DNA of 64,000 nucleotides. It comes from an uncultured Collinsella sp. Lineage in GTDB: Bacteria; Actinomycetota; Coriobacteriia; Coriobacteriales; Coriobacteriaceae. The position numbers and the translations under genes were made by a program. Each line of letters starts with the position of its first letter. Positions within the stretch are counted from its first letter, which is position 1. The notes under the pieces are model-generated. The model was not told where the DNA came from and searched no databases. It was given only the letters and a program-made list of their open reading frames with translations. The stretch lies in NCBI GenBank assembly GCA_958403385.1, contig CATXXC010000004.1:1-64000 (forward strand), given 5' to 3'. Shown one piece after another: positions 1-8,516 of this stretch.

Positions 1-193
1 CATTGATGAGCTGCTGGTACGAGGTCCGGTCGAGATCTTTTATCTTGAGGTCTGGAATCAGCTTGGCAAGCCAAGACTGCGTGAGCCGGTACTTTCCCAT
101 GGTGACCTCACGGATGGCCCCTTCTTTGTAGACGCTAATCCATTGCGAGTAGTAGTCGCAGAAAAGAGATTCTTCATTGATACCGATTGGCAT
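1..193 (-). CDS. hsdS-associated tyrosine recombinase (5' end only)
   Basis: Only the first 64 codons are inside the window; the gene runs off the left edge. The start ATG at 193-191 has a GAGGG ribosome site just upstream and overlaps the end of the hsdS gene by 20 bp. The visible residues (MPIGINEESLFCDYY, then SQWISVYKEGAIREVTMGKY) look like the N-terminal core-binding domain of site-specific integrases found inside type I restriction loci, where they invert or shuffle hsdS segments. The catalytic domain is not visible, so activity cannot be judged. The assignment rests on remembered family sequence and on position. Confidence 0.75.
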   Translation of the reverse strand, partial: MPIGINEESLFCDYYSQWISVYKEGAIREVTMGKYRLTQSWLAKLIPDLKIKDLDRTSYQQLIN

Positions 194-854
194 TTTTACC
201 CTCTTTCATCATGTGAGTTGGCTCACGCTGATGAAGGGTGATGAGGTTGTCGATCTCGCTCAACGCCGCGCCTATGGCAGTTTGCTCCGACAAACCAGGA
301 AATCTTACTTGTGTATCTTGCAGTGCGGCCTTTGAAACAGAAATCACCTTGATCCCCTGCATTAAGGGAAGAAGCTGTCTGTGGTATGCATCGGAATTAA
401 GGTAGTGACCCAGGTAACCCGTCCCAAAGGGGGACCGAGGTCGCGCCGGTATCGTATGCAACCCCGAGATGGTTGGCTCTTTGGGTAGCTTCCGCAGTTC
501 AACACACTTGCCAGCCGCTTCGTCTTCTGCTGTGTCGGCGAAAATGACATCACCTTCGCGAAGTATCGACCCAGCAAATTTGGGAAGCACTGTATCGTCA
601 GTAATGAACGGCAAATCGCTTCGTTCGCCATCGAGACAATCACCGAACTTAATAAGAATATCTCCGTAATGAACATTGCGAGCAGTGCCATTCTCGCCAT
701 TCAAATCAGCGCGTGAAAGAGTGTTGTTCTTCAAGAACTCGAAGCAGTCTCCCAACTTACGCTGTTCCCAAGTTGAAACGAGGGGGCGCATGGTCGCATG
801 CGTCCCCTCAGATAGGCTAACTTTCGATTTCGTCTGTTCAAAAAAGCCGCTCAT
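174..854 (-). CDS. hsdS: Type I restriction-modification specificity subunit, half-size (HsdS)
   Basis: DNA-recognition subunit of a type I restriction-modification enzyme. At 226 residues it is about half a normal HsdS (roughly 400) and carries one target-recognition domain. That domain opens with the family hallmark WEQRKLGD near residue 29 and ends with the conserved helix LSEQTAIGAALSEIDNLITL. Its ATG overlaps the hsdR stop by 4 bp (ATGA), so it is translationally coupled to hsdR, and its tail overlaps a recombinase start. Half-size hsdS genes beside a recombinase are typical of phase-variable specificity loci. It may act as a dimer of half-subunits or be one expressed variant of a switchable gene. 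No hsdM is visible; it may lie past the left edge. Confidence 0.85.
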   Translation of the reverse strand: MSGFFEQTKSKVSLSEGTHATMRPLVSTWEQRKLGDCFEFLKNNTLSRADLNGENGTARNVHYGDILIKFGDCLDGERSDLPFITDDTVLPKFAGSILREGDVIFADTAEDEAAGKCVELRKLPKEPTISGLHTIPARPRSPFGTGYLGHYLNSDAYHRQLLPLMQGIKVISVSKAALQDTQVRFPGLSEQTAIGAALSEIDNLITLHQREPTHMMKEGKNANRYQ

Positions 855-3800
855 TCGTCGATGTCGAAGCCGCCTTCTAGGATGAACTTCTTCAACAGCG
901 CCGCCGCACGGGTGTTCAACTTGAACAGGGGAAGCGTTCTGCCTTCCTTCTGCTCAAAGAAGGCCTTGGCGCGCGCCTTGTCCACCGAATCCTTCAAATC
1001 GTCGAAGCGTCCGAACTCGTTAATGTTCGATTCCGTCAGGTCAAGCGCAGCCATGTTGGCAAGAAGCTCGCCGTCTATGCCGAGCGCCTCGACGATTCGC
1101 TCGACTTGAGCGTTTTTCGCCTTGCGGGCATAGGACGTAATGTAATCCCTCAACGTCTTGTCGTCTTCCAGGGCGACGTCCCCTCGCTCGACATCGTGGA
1201 GGAACAGCTCAGCGAAGCGTTGGTCATCCTGGCTTAGGGACGCGAACGATCGGTGGAGCTCCTCACGCGCGGCGGCAAGGCCCTCGTCATCCTGCTCAAG
1301 GCATTTCAGCCACTTCTCGAAGTTCGCGTTCATGTAGTCGCTGTCTATGAGCCCCGTGTCGATCTCGGTTATATGACCATCGAGCTCGTAGGGCGCTTCG
1401 GGCGCGTCGCCAGGCCCGCCCCCTCCTGCGAACAACTCCTTGTACCGCTGCACGAGAATGAGGTAGGTCCGCTCGTCGATAACCGGTTGCACGAAGAAGG
1501 ACTTGCCCCTCGGCTCGCCTTCCTCCGGCTCCACCTCAAACTCGTAGGTATCCTGCTCCCATGTGAAGCCCTGCACCTTTGCGGCCTCGAGGAACTCGTT
1601 GAGCTCAACGAACTCCTTGGCGAACTTGCGCCTGGCTTCCTGCGATGCGGGGAGCTTGGAGAGGTCCCCTACGCCAGCTGCTTCGAAGACCATGAGTATC
1701 TCCTGAAGGCGCGCGTCCATCAACGCGATATTCTCCGGTAGTTTCTGGACGAACATGTCGAGCGGGCGGTCTCCCGAATACAGCTTCACTGCCGCTTCGA
1801 TATACCCCTTCATGGTGTGGGGATGACGGTAATAGCGGATCGTGCCGAAGGGCTTGTCGGGGCCGAACAGGCGATTCGTGCGGCTGAACGCCTGGATGAT
1901 GCTCTCGTAGTCGATGACCTTGTCGAGGTAGAGCGTGTTTAGCCATTTGGAGTCGAAGCCCGTGAGCATCTGGTCCACTACGATGAGCAGGTCGATGCGA
2001 GAGTCGCGGTTGGAGTCGACGTTGACGTAGGGCTTCTTGTGAGACAGGCGCGCCGAGATGTCCTTCTTCATAGCGGGCCATGTAGGGATGGTGAACTCCT
2101 GACCGTATGCCTTGTTGTAGTCTTCTATGAGCTCGACCAGGGCATCTTCCTTCACCGTAGAGCCGGCGTTGTTGTCAATGCTCGGATCGAAAAGGGCGGT
2201 CACTTTCATCTGCGGGGCGCGTTCCTTGAAGGCTCGGTAATAGTCGATTGCCTCCGGGATGGAGCTTGTCGCCAAGATTGCATGGAACTTGTTGCCGTGG
2301 GAGAGCACCGGGAAACGGCGCAGGATGTCCTCTACGACCTTTTCGTGGTGCGGAGTGTCGGGCCAGTATTGGGCGCGGGTGAGGAAATCCTCGATGCCCT
2401 TGATGCGGTTGCCGGCGCTGTCGAGCATCGGTCCCATGGGGACCTTTGCCGAGTCCATATAGTAGTAGAAGACCTTGCTCTTTCGATCGTCGAAGATGGC
2501 TTCGGCTACTGTTGCGGCTTTCGCTTGCTCTAGGGCGACCGCCTCGCGCACGTCGTGGTCGTCGAAGGTCGTCACCATATATGGGTCGAAGCCCAGGACG
2601 TTGCCGTCGCGGATGCCGTCTGCGATGCTGTAACGGTGCAGACACTCGCCGAACACCATGGCGGTGGTGGAGCCCTTCTTCTGGTTCTCGTCGAGAATCG
2701 GCGTACCTGTGAAGCCGAAGAACAGCGCGTTGGGGAACGCGCGGCGTATGTCCTGGAGCATCTCGCCGAAAGTGGAGCGGTGGCACTCGTCGATGACGAA
2801 CACGATCCGTTTGGAGGCTAGGCGGTTGAGTTCCGCCTGGGTGATTCTGCCCTCGCCGGCCTTCACGTTGCTCATCTTCTGGATAGAGGTCACGATGAGG
2901 CGGTTCTTGGGGTCGTCGCTCGCGAGCTTCGACTTCAGCACCTGCGTGTTCTCGGTCCCCTGCACGTCGTCGGCGTCGTCTGCGAACGCGCGGTACTCGG
3001 AGAGCGACTGCGTGCCCAACTCGATGCGGTCCATGAGAAAGATCACCTTGTCGGCGTCGCGCGAGTCAGCTATGAGCTGGGCAGATTTGAAGCTCGTCAT
3101 GGTCTTGCCGGAGCCGGTGGTATGCCATATGTAACCGCCGGGGCGCCCCGGGGTGCTGCTCTTGGGTCTCTCGTCCCATTTGCACTTGCGCACCTTGTCG
3201 GATATGGCGGCGGCCGCGTAGTACTGGTAGCTGCGCATGACTTTCAGGCAGCCGTCCGAGCTGTCGGCCACGGTGTAGAAGCCAATGAGCTGGTGCGCCA
3301 TTGGAATGGAAAGCAGCGTGGAAGTGAAGCGTTTCCATTCGTCGGTTCCGGGTTTGTCGCCCGCGCAGACGGGCTCGTTGTTGAAGTCTTCCCAGTGGAA
3401 GAAGAAGTTCGGGTTGAATGCGCCCGTGCCAGGGTTGGCGAAATAGCGCGCCTCGTCGGGGGTCATCCCCACGAAGATCTGCGTCAGGCGGAAGAGCCCC
3501 GTGAACACGCCCTCGTGGGCATACTTCTCGATCTGACCAGTAGCCTGGCTGACGGGGATGCCGCTACGCTTGAGCTCGATATGGATGACCGGCATGCCGT
3601 TGATGAGCAGGCACAGGTCTCCACGGCGGTCGTTCAGAATCTTGTTCTTCGCAGGATAGACCGGCTGCTGAGCTATCTGGTAGCGGCTCTGGCCGGCTGC
3701 GATCTCCTGACGATCATAAATCTTCAGGCTCACCTCCTTGCCCAGGTGAAGCGCGTCGTCGGGGTTGTCGCGCGTGACGGCGACGGTCTTTCCGTTGATG

Positions 3801-4051
3801 AACCCGTTGAGTGCGAGTGGGGTCTTGAGCGTTTCGATTTGTTCGATGATCTGCGCCATCTCGCCCTGGGTGAGCGGGCAGCCGTTCAGGCGGTCTATGT
3901 CGGCGTTGTTCTGGAACAGAATCTTCGCCCAGTTGTCGATGAGGTCCTGCTCGGTGGGATAGCGAAGCACACCTCCCGCGTCGTCCCAGCCGTGCTGCTT
4001 TAGCACGGTTATGACCGCTTCTTCGAACGAAGCCTCTTTATCGAAAACCAT
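851..4051 (-). CDS. hsdR: Type I restriction endonuclease motor/nuclease subunit HsdR
   Basis: ATP-dependent translocase and nuclease subunit of a type I restriction enzyme, EcoR124-like, 1066 residues from the chosen start. The N-terminal nuclease domain has the E-x-K pair in HIELKRSG near residue 155. A helicase Walker A (GSGKT) follows near 311 and a DECH box (VIDECHRSTFG) near 418, then the helicase second domain and a helical C-terminus that would dock on the methylase. The ATG at 4051 is preferred over an upstream TTG because family proteins begin near MVFDKEASFEEAV. It is the first gene of the hsdR-hsdS-recombinase run. The 211 bp between it and the exonuclease gene hold no gene that I can see. 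Confidence 0.93.
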   Translation of the reverse strand: MVFDKEASFEEAVITVLKQHGWDDAGGVLRYPTEQDLIDNWAKILFQNNADIDRLNGCPLTQGEMAQIIEQIETLKTPLALNGFINGKTVAVTRDNPDDALHLGKEVSLKIYDRQEIAAGQSRYQIAQQPVYPAKNKILNDRRGDLCLLINGMPVIHIELKRSGIPVSQATGQIEKYAHEGVFTGLFRLTQIFVGMTPDEARYFANPGTGAFNPNFFFHWEDFNNEPVCAGDKPGTDEWKRFTSTLLSIPMAHQLIGFYTVADSSDGCLKVMRSYQYYAAAAISDKVRKCKWDERPKSSTPGRPGGYIWHTTGSGKTMTSFKSAQLIADSRDADKVIFLMDRIELGTQSLSEYRAFADDADDVQGTENTQVLKSKLASDDPKNRLIVTSIQKMSNVKAGEGRITQAELNRLASKRIVFVIDECHRSTFGEMLQDIRRAFPNALFFGFTGTPILDENQKKGSTTAMVFGECLHRYSIADGIRDGNVLGFDPYMVTTFDDHDVREAVALEQAKAATVAEAIFDDRKSKVFYYYMDSAKVPMGPMLDSAGNRIKGIEDFLTRAQYWPDTPHHEKVVEDILRRFPVLSHGNKFHAILATSSIPEAIDYYRAFKERAPQMKVTALFDPSIDNNAGSTVKEDALVELIEDYNKAYGQEFTIPTWPAMKKDISARLSHKKPYVNVDSNRDSRIDLLIVVDQMLTGFDSKWLNTLYLDKVIDYESIIQAFSRTNRLFGPDKPFGTIRYYRHPHTMKGYIEAAVKLYSGDRPLDMFVQKLPENIALMDARLQEILMVFEAAGVGDLSKLPASQEARRKFAKEFVELNEFLEAAKVQGFTWEQDTYEFEVEPEEGEPRGKSFFVQPVIDERTYLILVQRYKELFAGGGGPGDAPEAPYELDGHITEIDTGLIDSDYMNANFEKWLKCLEQDDEGLAAAREELHRSFASLSQDDQRFAELFLHDVERGDVALEDDKTLRDYITSYARKAKNAQVERIVEALGIDGELLANMAALDLTESNINEFGRFDDLKDSVDKARAKAFFEQKEGRTLPLFKLNTRAAALLKKFILEGGFDIDE

Positions 4052-4262
4052 AGCAAAACCTATCTGCACAATTGCAAAAAGCGCATTTAACTGTTCCAAA
4101 CATTATAGGTCACGCGGCAATTTCCCCGGGATGGCTCAGGCCCATTACAGTCTGCAATAGGTCATCGATAAATTTCGATGGCGAGCATTCGGCGCATTGC
4201 CTACGATACGGGCAAGCCCCGAGGGGCCGCCGATCAGACGCCTCCGGATGGCTGTCTGCCTC

Positions 4263-4997
4263 CTACCTCCCCTCCGCCTTCAGCTTCAGCAGCAGGTCGC
4301 CGAGCTCGGGGCACTTGCTGGAAAGGCGCGTCTGGGCTCGCTCGCCCATTCCCCATCGCTGGCGGACTTCCTGTGCGCGTGGGCTCACGCGGTAGTCCCC
4401 GTCCATCATCTGCTTGAGCAGCTTAGCGGTCACGCGCGCATCGGCCAGAGCGCTGTGGGCATGGCCCGTCGACTCGTCGAACTCGATGCCAAACCACGTC
4501 GCCGCGTCACTCAAAGAGACGCACCCGTGGCTGCCCACATCCATGATCGAGGTGTAAAACGCCTGCAGGTCGGCCCAGTCCGCAGGAAATGCGGAAAGGT
4601 CGATGTGCTTTGCCTGGCACTCGGTCAAAAGCTGTCGACGATCCGTCCCGCTCCAGCAAACCACCTGGGCGGAGTAGCGGCCGATCCAATCGCTGAGCCT
4701 TTTGATCACCACATAGAGCGGATCGGCCATCGCGGTATCCACAGCCGATATCCCCGTAAGCTCGCGGACGGGAAACGCAACGCCTTCGGTTAATTCCGTC
4801 TGCACAAACTGCGAGAACTCGCCCATAACGTTGCCGTGGTAATCGAGCTTGACGGCGCCGACCTCGATAATCTCATTGCGCAGTCCACGACGCTGGCGCT
4901 GCTTTGGCACCGGTGCAAACTCAAAGTCCAGCACGATCTGGCGCGCAAAGTTCGTCGTATCGATAGCCGAGATACACGGCGTCTTTTCAGCTGACAC
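4263..4997 (-). CDS. DEDDh 3'-5' exonuclease family protein
   Basis: Predicted 3'-5' exonuclease of the DnaQ/RNase T fold, 244 residues. The first metal ligands are in LDFEF (D24, E26) and the last motif is HSALADA (H181, D186), the H-x4-D form that defines DEDDh enzymes. The start is GTG at 4997, with GAAAGG upstream. It is a stand-alone exonuclease domain without polymerase or GIY-YIG parts, so it could act in DNA repair, RNA trimming or nucleotide turnover; the sequence does not say which. It is monocistronic. A GCCGCTT/AAGCGGC hairpin lies just upstream (about 5021-5041), and beyond that the insertion sequence begins. Confidence 0.8.
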   Translation of the reverse strand: MSAEKTPCISAIDTTNFARQIVLDFEFAPVPKQRQRRGLRNEIIEVGAVKLDYHGNVMGEFSQFVQTELTEGVAFPVRELTGISAVDTAMADPLYVVIKRLSDWIGRYSAQVVCWSGTDRRQLLTECQAKHIDLSAFPADWADLQAFYTSIMDVGSHGCVSLSDAATWFGIEFDESTGHAHSALADARVTAKLLKQMMDGDYRVSPRAQEVRQRWGMGERAQTRLSSKCPELGDLLLKLKAEGR

Positions 4998-5168
4998 GGT
5001 TATGGCCTTTCTCCGTCAAATGCCGCTTGTTACATAAGCGGCTACATTGCCGTAAGGATAGACGCCCGCGCGGACATGAAAGCGGGACGCAATGCCATGC
5101 GCCAGGCACTCGCCACACAGACGGCCCCAAGGGAGTCGCCCGCTCTATTCAAATGCATGAAAAAGACG

Positions 5169-5185
5169 ATATGAGAAAGCCATTG
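5169..5185 (+). repeat. Left terminal inverted repeat of the IS1111-like element
   Basis: Seventeen bases that match the reverse complement of 6729-6745 exactly. They mark the left end, or subterminal left end, of the insertion sequence. Confidence 0.85.
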
Positions 5186-5298
5186 GGGCCGCCTCCCCCG
5201 CGGCGCAGCTTCTTTCCGCGGGCTCGGGGTGTCACAATGGGCTTTGAGTATCGGCCCGTGCGGTAGCCCTTACCGCACCTGCGGGGAGGAGGCTTCCC

Positions 5299-6408
5299 AT
5301 GCCCCATGTTACCTCCATCGGCCTGGACGTCCACGCGCGATCGGTCGCCGCCGCGGCGTTCAACCCCTTCACCGGCGAGGTGGTGCGCCGCGGCTTCGGC
5401 ACCGACGCCTCCGAGATCGCGGAGTGGGCCCTCGGCTTCGAGGACCCGAGGGCGTGCTACGAGAGCGGCCCCACCGGGTTCCACATGGCGCGCGAGCTGC
5501 GCGCGCTCGGCCTCGACTGCGCCGTGGCCGCCGTCTCCAAGATGCAGAGGCCGGCGGCGGACGCCCGGCGCAAGAACGACCGGCGCGACGCCGAGTTCAT
5601 CGCCCGCATGCTCGCCACCCACAACATCGTCGAGGTCCCGCTGCCCGACATGGCGGTCGAGGCCGCCCGGGACCTCGACCGCGCCCTCGACGACGCGACC
5701 CGCGAGCTCCGCCGCTCGAGGCAGCGCCTCAACATGTTCCTGATCAGGCTGGGCCACGTCTGGGACGAGCGCAACGCCGACGGGGCGAGGAAGAAGGCCT
5801 GGACGAGGGCCCACTGGAGGTGGGTCTCGGAGATCAGGCTCGAGGGGCCGCAGCGCGACGCGCTGGAGTACTACGTCACGGCCGCCCGCTGCGCGGAGTC
5901 GGACAGGCGGCAGCTCGAGAGGAGGGTCGTCGCGCTGGCGGGCACCGACCGCTGGCGGGCGACGGTGGAGGCGCTGTCCTGCATCAAGGGGGTCGACACC
6001 CTGACGGCCTTCAGGCTCGCGGCGGAGGCCGGGTCCTTCAGCAGGTTCCGCTCGGCGCCGGCCTTCGCGAGCTGGTGCGGGCTGACCCCGTCGGAGCACT
6101 CGAGCGGCGAGTCCGAGCGGCGCGGCGGGATAACCAAGGCCGGCAACGCGCTCGCGCGCACGGCGCTCATAGAGTCCGCATGGCACTACTCCACGTGCTC
6201 CCCGAGGCCCAAGGCCCCAGCCCCCGGCACCGACGTGCCCCCGGCGATACGCTCTAGGGCGGACGACTGCACCGCCAGGCTCCACCGCCGCCGCGAGGCG
6301 CTGGCCGCGGCGGGCAAGAGCGCGTGCAAGGCCAACGCCGCCGTGGCGCGCGAGCTCGCCTGCTGGGTCTGGGAGATCGGGTGCAGGTCCGAGGGGACCG
6401 TCCTCTAG
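5299..6408 (+). CDS. IS110-family DEDD transposase
   Basis: RuvC-like DEDD recombinase, 369 residues. The acidic tetrad is visible as D10 (GLDVH), E55 (CYESGPTG), and D94 and D97 (RKNDRRDAEF). The C-terminal Transposase_20 region follows, with a helix-hairpin-helix stretch (LSCIKGVDTLTAF) and the serine-rich SEHSSGESERRGGITKAGN, which should hold the nucleophilic serine. A strong ribosome site (GGGGAGGAGG) precedes the ATG. Length and motifs are intact, so the enzyme may be active. IS110 enzymes use a bridge RNA encoded in a non-coding end of the element to choose donor and target. Confidence 0.95.
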   Translation: MPHVTSIGLDVHARSVAAAAFNPFTGEVVRRGFGTDASEIAEWALGFEDPRACYESGPTGFHMARELRALGLDCAVAAVSKMQRPAADARRKNDRRDAEFIARMLATHNIVEVPLPDMAVEAARDLDRALDDATRELRRSRQRLNMFLIRLGHVWDERNADGARKKAWTRAHWRWVSEIRLEGPQRDALEYYVTAARCAESDRRQLERRVVALAGTDRWRATVEALSCIKGVDTLTAFRLAAEAGSFSRFRSAPAFASWCGLTPSEHSSGESERRGGITKAGNALARTALIESAWHYSTCSPRPKAPAPGTDVPPAIRSRADDCTARLHRRREALAAAGKSACKANAAVARELACWVWEIGCRSEGTVL

Positions 6409-6728
6409 CGGCCGGCGACAACCGACTCCCGCCGGGAGGGCCCGCGCCTCGACGCATCGCCGGCGCGAGTTCACGACCTTTTTGATGGGCAGCCCCGGGG
6501 CCGCGCCCGACAAAAGACTGGATTCGTACGATAGCGCCGGACGGAGAATCGAAATGCGGTGGGGTGCGCGGACATACCGGGCTGACCGCCGGAAGCGCAC
6601 CCGCAAGAGCCCGCGGATATTAGCTTGCCAGGCAAGCGTCGACTAAGCCATGCAGCGTGCGCGGGCTCTCCCGACGGGAAACGAAAAAGCCCGGTTTCAA
6701 ACCGGGCTCGAACGAACATGCCTATTGA
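6409..6728 (+). ncRNA. Candidate bridge-RNA region of the IS1111-like element
   Basis: This 320-bp non-coding segment lies between the transposase stop and the right inverted repeat. In IS1111-type elements the guide (bridge) RNA is encoded at this end. The segment is rich in potential stems, for example around 6410-6465 and 6590-6680. No RNA boundary or guide loop was computed, so this is a positional prediction only. Confidence 0.4.
6684..6708 (-). terminator. Minus-strand terminator inside the IS right end
   Basis: The stem AGCCCGG/CCGGGCT with loop TTTCAAA spans 6688-6708 and is followed on the minus strand by a T run. It would stop leftward transcripts coming from the ATPase gene before they enter the element. 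Confidence 0.6.
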
Positions 6729-6745
6729 CAATGGCTTTCTCATAT
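6729..6745 (-). repeat. Right terminal inverted repeat of the IS1111-like element
   Basis: Perfect reverse complement of 5169-5185, marking the right end of the insertion sequence. Confidence 0.85.
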
Positions 6746-6763
6746 TAGATTTAGGCCCGGTGA

Positions 6764-6907
6764 CTTGAATCAGCGGTCATCCCGGGCCCATCAGAGCTCG
6801 TAGAGCTCTTGGTTGCTTTGGTCTCGCTCTTCACGGCGCTTATCGAACTTTCCGAGGCACTCAAGCAGCATTCGAAGCATAACAAGTCGCTGCCATTAAG
6901 GCACTGA
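6764..6907 (+). other. Small amphipathic reading frame beside the IS (possible remnant)
   Basis: An open frame of 47 codons whose end reads ELVELLVALVSLFTALIELS and then a lysine/histidine-rich tail. That pattern suits a small membrane or toxin-like peptide. There is no ATG or GTG in frame, only TTG at 6809, and the frame begins 19 bp from the insertion-sequence end. Its true start may have been lost or displaced by the insertion. The rest of 6746-7035 shows nothing else recognisable. Confidence 0.25.
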
Positions 6908-7035
6908 CCTCTTGACCAAGCAACGGCGCTGCCCAGCTATCACCCTTGGGCTGCCGTCAACTTTATTCTATCCGCGAGCATCTGGTTTACCAAATGGATT
7001 TTCGGTAAAGGAAGCACGGCACGCCCGCAAAACCA

Positions 7036-8331
7036 CTACGCCCCAAGTGCCGCCATGGGAATCACCGCCACGCCGTCGTCGCGTGTGTAGGCAATGCTCC
7101 CCTTTCCAACCACGACCGCCAAAAACGCCGGCGCGGCATTCTGGGCGGCAGGATTGGAGAGCACTTTCCTCTCCAGCGCCTTGAGATTTCTCGCTCCATC
7201 GTCTGCTTTCGCATCACTCAGCTTGACCTCGATGGCTCCCCAGCGCCCGTCGTGCTCAACGATCAGATCGACCTCAAGGCCCTTCTCATCTCGGAAATAA
7301 TGGACACTGTTGTCGACACCGCCGTAGGTGGAAAGGAACACGCGCACGTCGCGCAGGACGAGATTCTCAAAGAGCATCCCCAGTGTTTGCATATCGCCAA
7401 GCAGCCGCTCAGGGGTAGCCCCCAGCAACGCCGCCGCAAGTGACGGGTCACAGAAGTAGCGCTTGGGGCGCACGCGAACGCGGGCCTTCGAGCGCATGGG
7501 CGGCTCCCATCCGCACAGGTCCTCGGTCAGCTTGAGCCTGTTGAAGAGGTCCAAGTACGCAGCGATGGTCCTCTCGTCGGGGCCCGCCTCACCGTACGAG
7601 GCGTCCTTTACGAGCGTCTTGTACGTGACAGCCTGGCTCTCGTTCATGGCAAGAGCTCGCAAAAGGCCGTGTGCAAGCTCGGGCGACATGCCCTCGTCCA
7701 GCACGTTGACGTCGAGCACCGAGTGCACGTACTGGCTTGCCGTCTCTCGCGCAAGATCTTCCGAAAGCCCAAGATTTGCAGGCCAACCGCCCCTGCAGCA
7801 CCAGCGGGCGACGTCATCCACCGTGCTCTCGCGACGCTGAGGGGCAAAATCCTCGCCCTTAAAGAGGCTTGCCAGTGACACGAGCGGCTCGCCGTCGCCC
7901 GACTCACACAGGGCCATGGGGCGCATTGACAGACGGGCGATCCTACCCGTGCCGGAATGACGAACATGGCTGCGCTCCTCGCTTTTGAGCGCGGTCGAGC
8001 CCGTGAGCAAAAGTGTCCCCCGTTCGTTGCCGCTCGCGTCCACGAAACGCCGGGCGGCATCCCAAACCTCGGGCACCTCCTGCCATTCATCGACCAGGTG
8101 TGGCGCATCGCCGATGAGCGCCAGGCTTGGGTCGACCTCTGCCGCCGCACGCTGCGCAGGCTCATCGAGCCTGGAGACGCTCGCCGAGCGAGAGAGCGCC
8201 GTCCAGGTCTTGCCGCACCATTTGGGGCCGTTGATCTCCACACAGCCAAACGCCCGCATAAGGGTGTCGAGGCGCTCCTCTATGAGCCGGGGCCTATATC
8301 CCTTTTGGGTCAATCTCTTTGGTGCATCCAT
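7036..8331 (-). CDS. AAA-type ATPase with DUF4143-like C-terminal domain
   Basis: 431-residue protein of the AAA_14/DUF4143 type, common in anaerobic bacteria and archaea and of unknown physiological role. Walker A is GPKWCGKT (residues 35-42) and Walker B-like LVDEWQEV follows near residue 80. The arginine-finger region lies around LLTGSTAL. The C-terminal part has a PD-(D/E)xK-like nuclease signature (GLEVDLIVEHDGRWGAIEVK). The ATG at 8331 has GAGGGAC upstream. It is monocistronic. Directly upstream are five direct repeats with a 23-bp period (8369-8475), so its promoter is probably tightly controlled, perhaps by the protein itself. Confidence 0.85.
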   Translation of the reverse strand: MDAPKRLTQKGYRPRLIEERLDTLMRAFGCVEINGPKWCGKTWTALSRSASVSRLDEPAQRAAAEVDPSLALIGDAPHLVDEWQEVPEVWDAARRFVDASGNERGTLLLTGSTALKSEERSHVRHSGTGRIARLSMRPMALCESGDGEPLVSLASLFKGEDFAPQRRESTVDDVARWCCRGGWPANLGLSEDLARETASQYVHSVLDVNVLDEGMSPELAHGLLRALAMNESQAVTYKTLVKDASYGEAGPDERTIAAYLDLFNRLKLTEDLCGWEPPMRSKARVRVRPKRYFCDPSLAAALLGATPERLLGDMQTLGMLFENLVLRDVRVFLSTYGGVDNSVHYFRDEKGLEVDLIVEHDGRWGAIEVKLSDAKADDGARNLKALERKVLSNPAAQNAAPAFLAVVVGKGSIAYTRDDGVAVIPMAALGA

Positions 8332-8368
8332 AGACGGCCGTCCCTCTCTATCACGCGATATGCGAAAT

Positions 8369-8475
8369 TACGCCATTCTCAATGCTGATTTTACGCTACT
8401 TTCAATGTAGTTTTTACGCCATGACAGATGTAGTTTTTACGCCATTTTCATTGAAGGTTTTACGCTTGGCATCCT
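8369..8475. repeat. Five iteron-like direct repeats, exact 23-bp period
   Basis: TACGC begins at 8369, 8392, 8415, 8438 and 8461, exactly 23 bp apart. In units 2-4 the start is followed by a variable stretch and a shared CAATGTAG-then-T-run or similar ending. The array fills the gap between the ATPase start at 8331 and the next gene at 8517. It most likely forms a multi-site operator. CRISPR is unlikely because the units abut with no spacers. Confidence 0.8.
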
Positions 8476-8516
8476 TAGCGCGACCCATTCCGAGCATCAC
8501 ATCAGAGCGTGCTTGG

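Larger units (their letters stand above)
5169..6745 (+). mobile_element. IS110-family (IS1111-like) insertion sequence
   Basis: About 1.58 kb bounded by perfect 17-bp inverted repeats at 5169-5185 (ATATGAGAAAGCCATTG) and 6729-6745. It encodes one DEDD transposase (5299-6408). It has 113 bp of non-coding DNA on the left and 320 bp on the right. Inverted repeats plus a long 3' non-coding end are traits of the IS1111 subgroup; the IS110 subgroup lacks such repeats. Exact recombination ends cannot be fixed because IS1111 repeats are often subterminal. No target duplication is apparent, as expected for this family. The element is more GC-rich than its flanks. Confidence 0.85.

Noticed and set aside
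5149..6606. A 485-codon minus-strand frame across the insertion sequence
   Set aside because: Arginine/proline-rich antisense of the transposase, with no protein-like features.
6471..6743. A 90-codon minus-strand frame starting in the right inverted repeat
   Set aside because: It overlaps the IS terminator and bridge-RNA region and has no protein-like composition or ribosome site.
8369..8475. CRISPR array
   Set aside because: Units abut at 23 bp with no spacers, and no cas genes are near.
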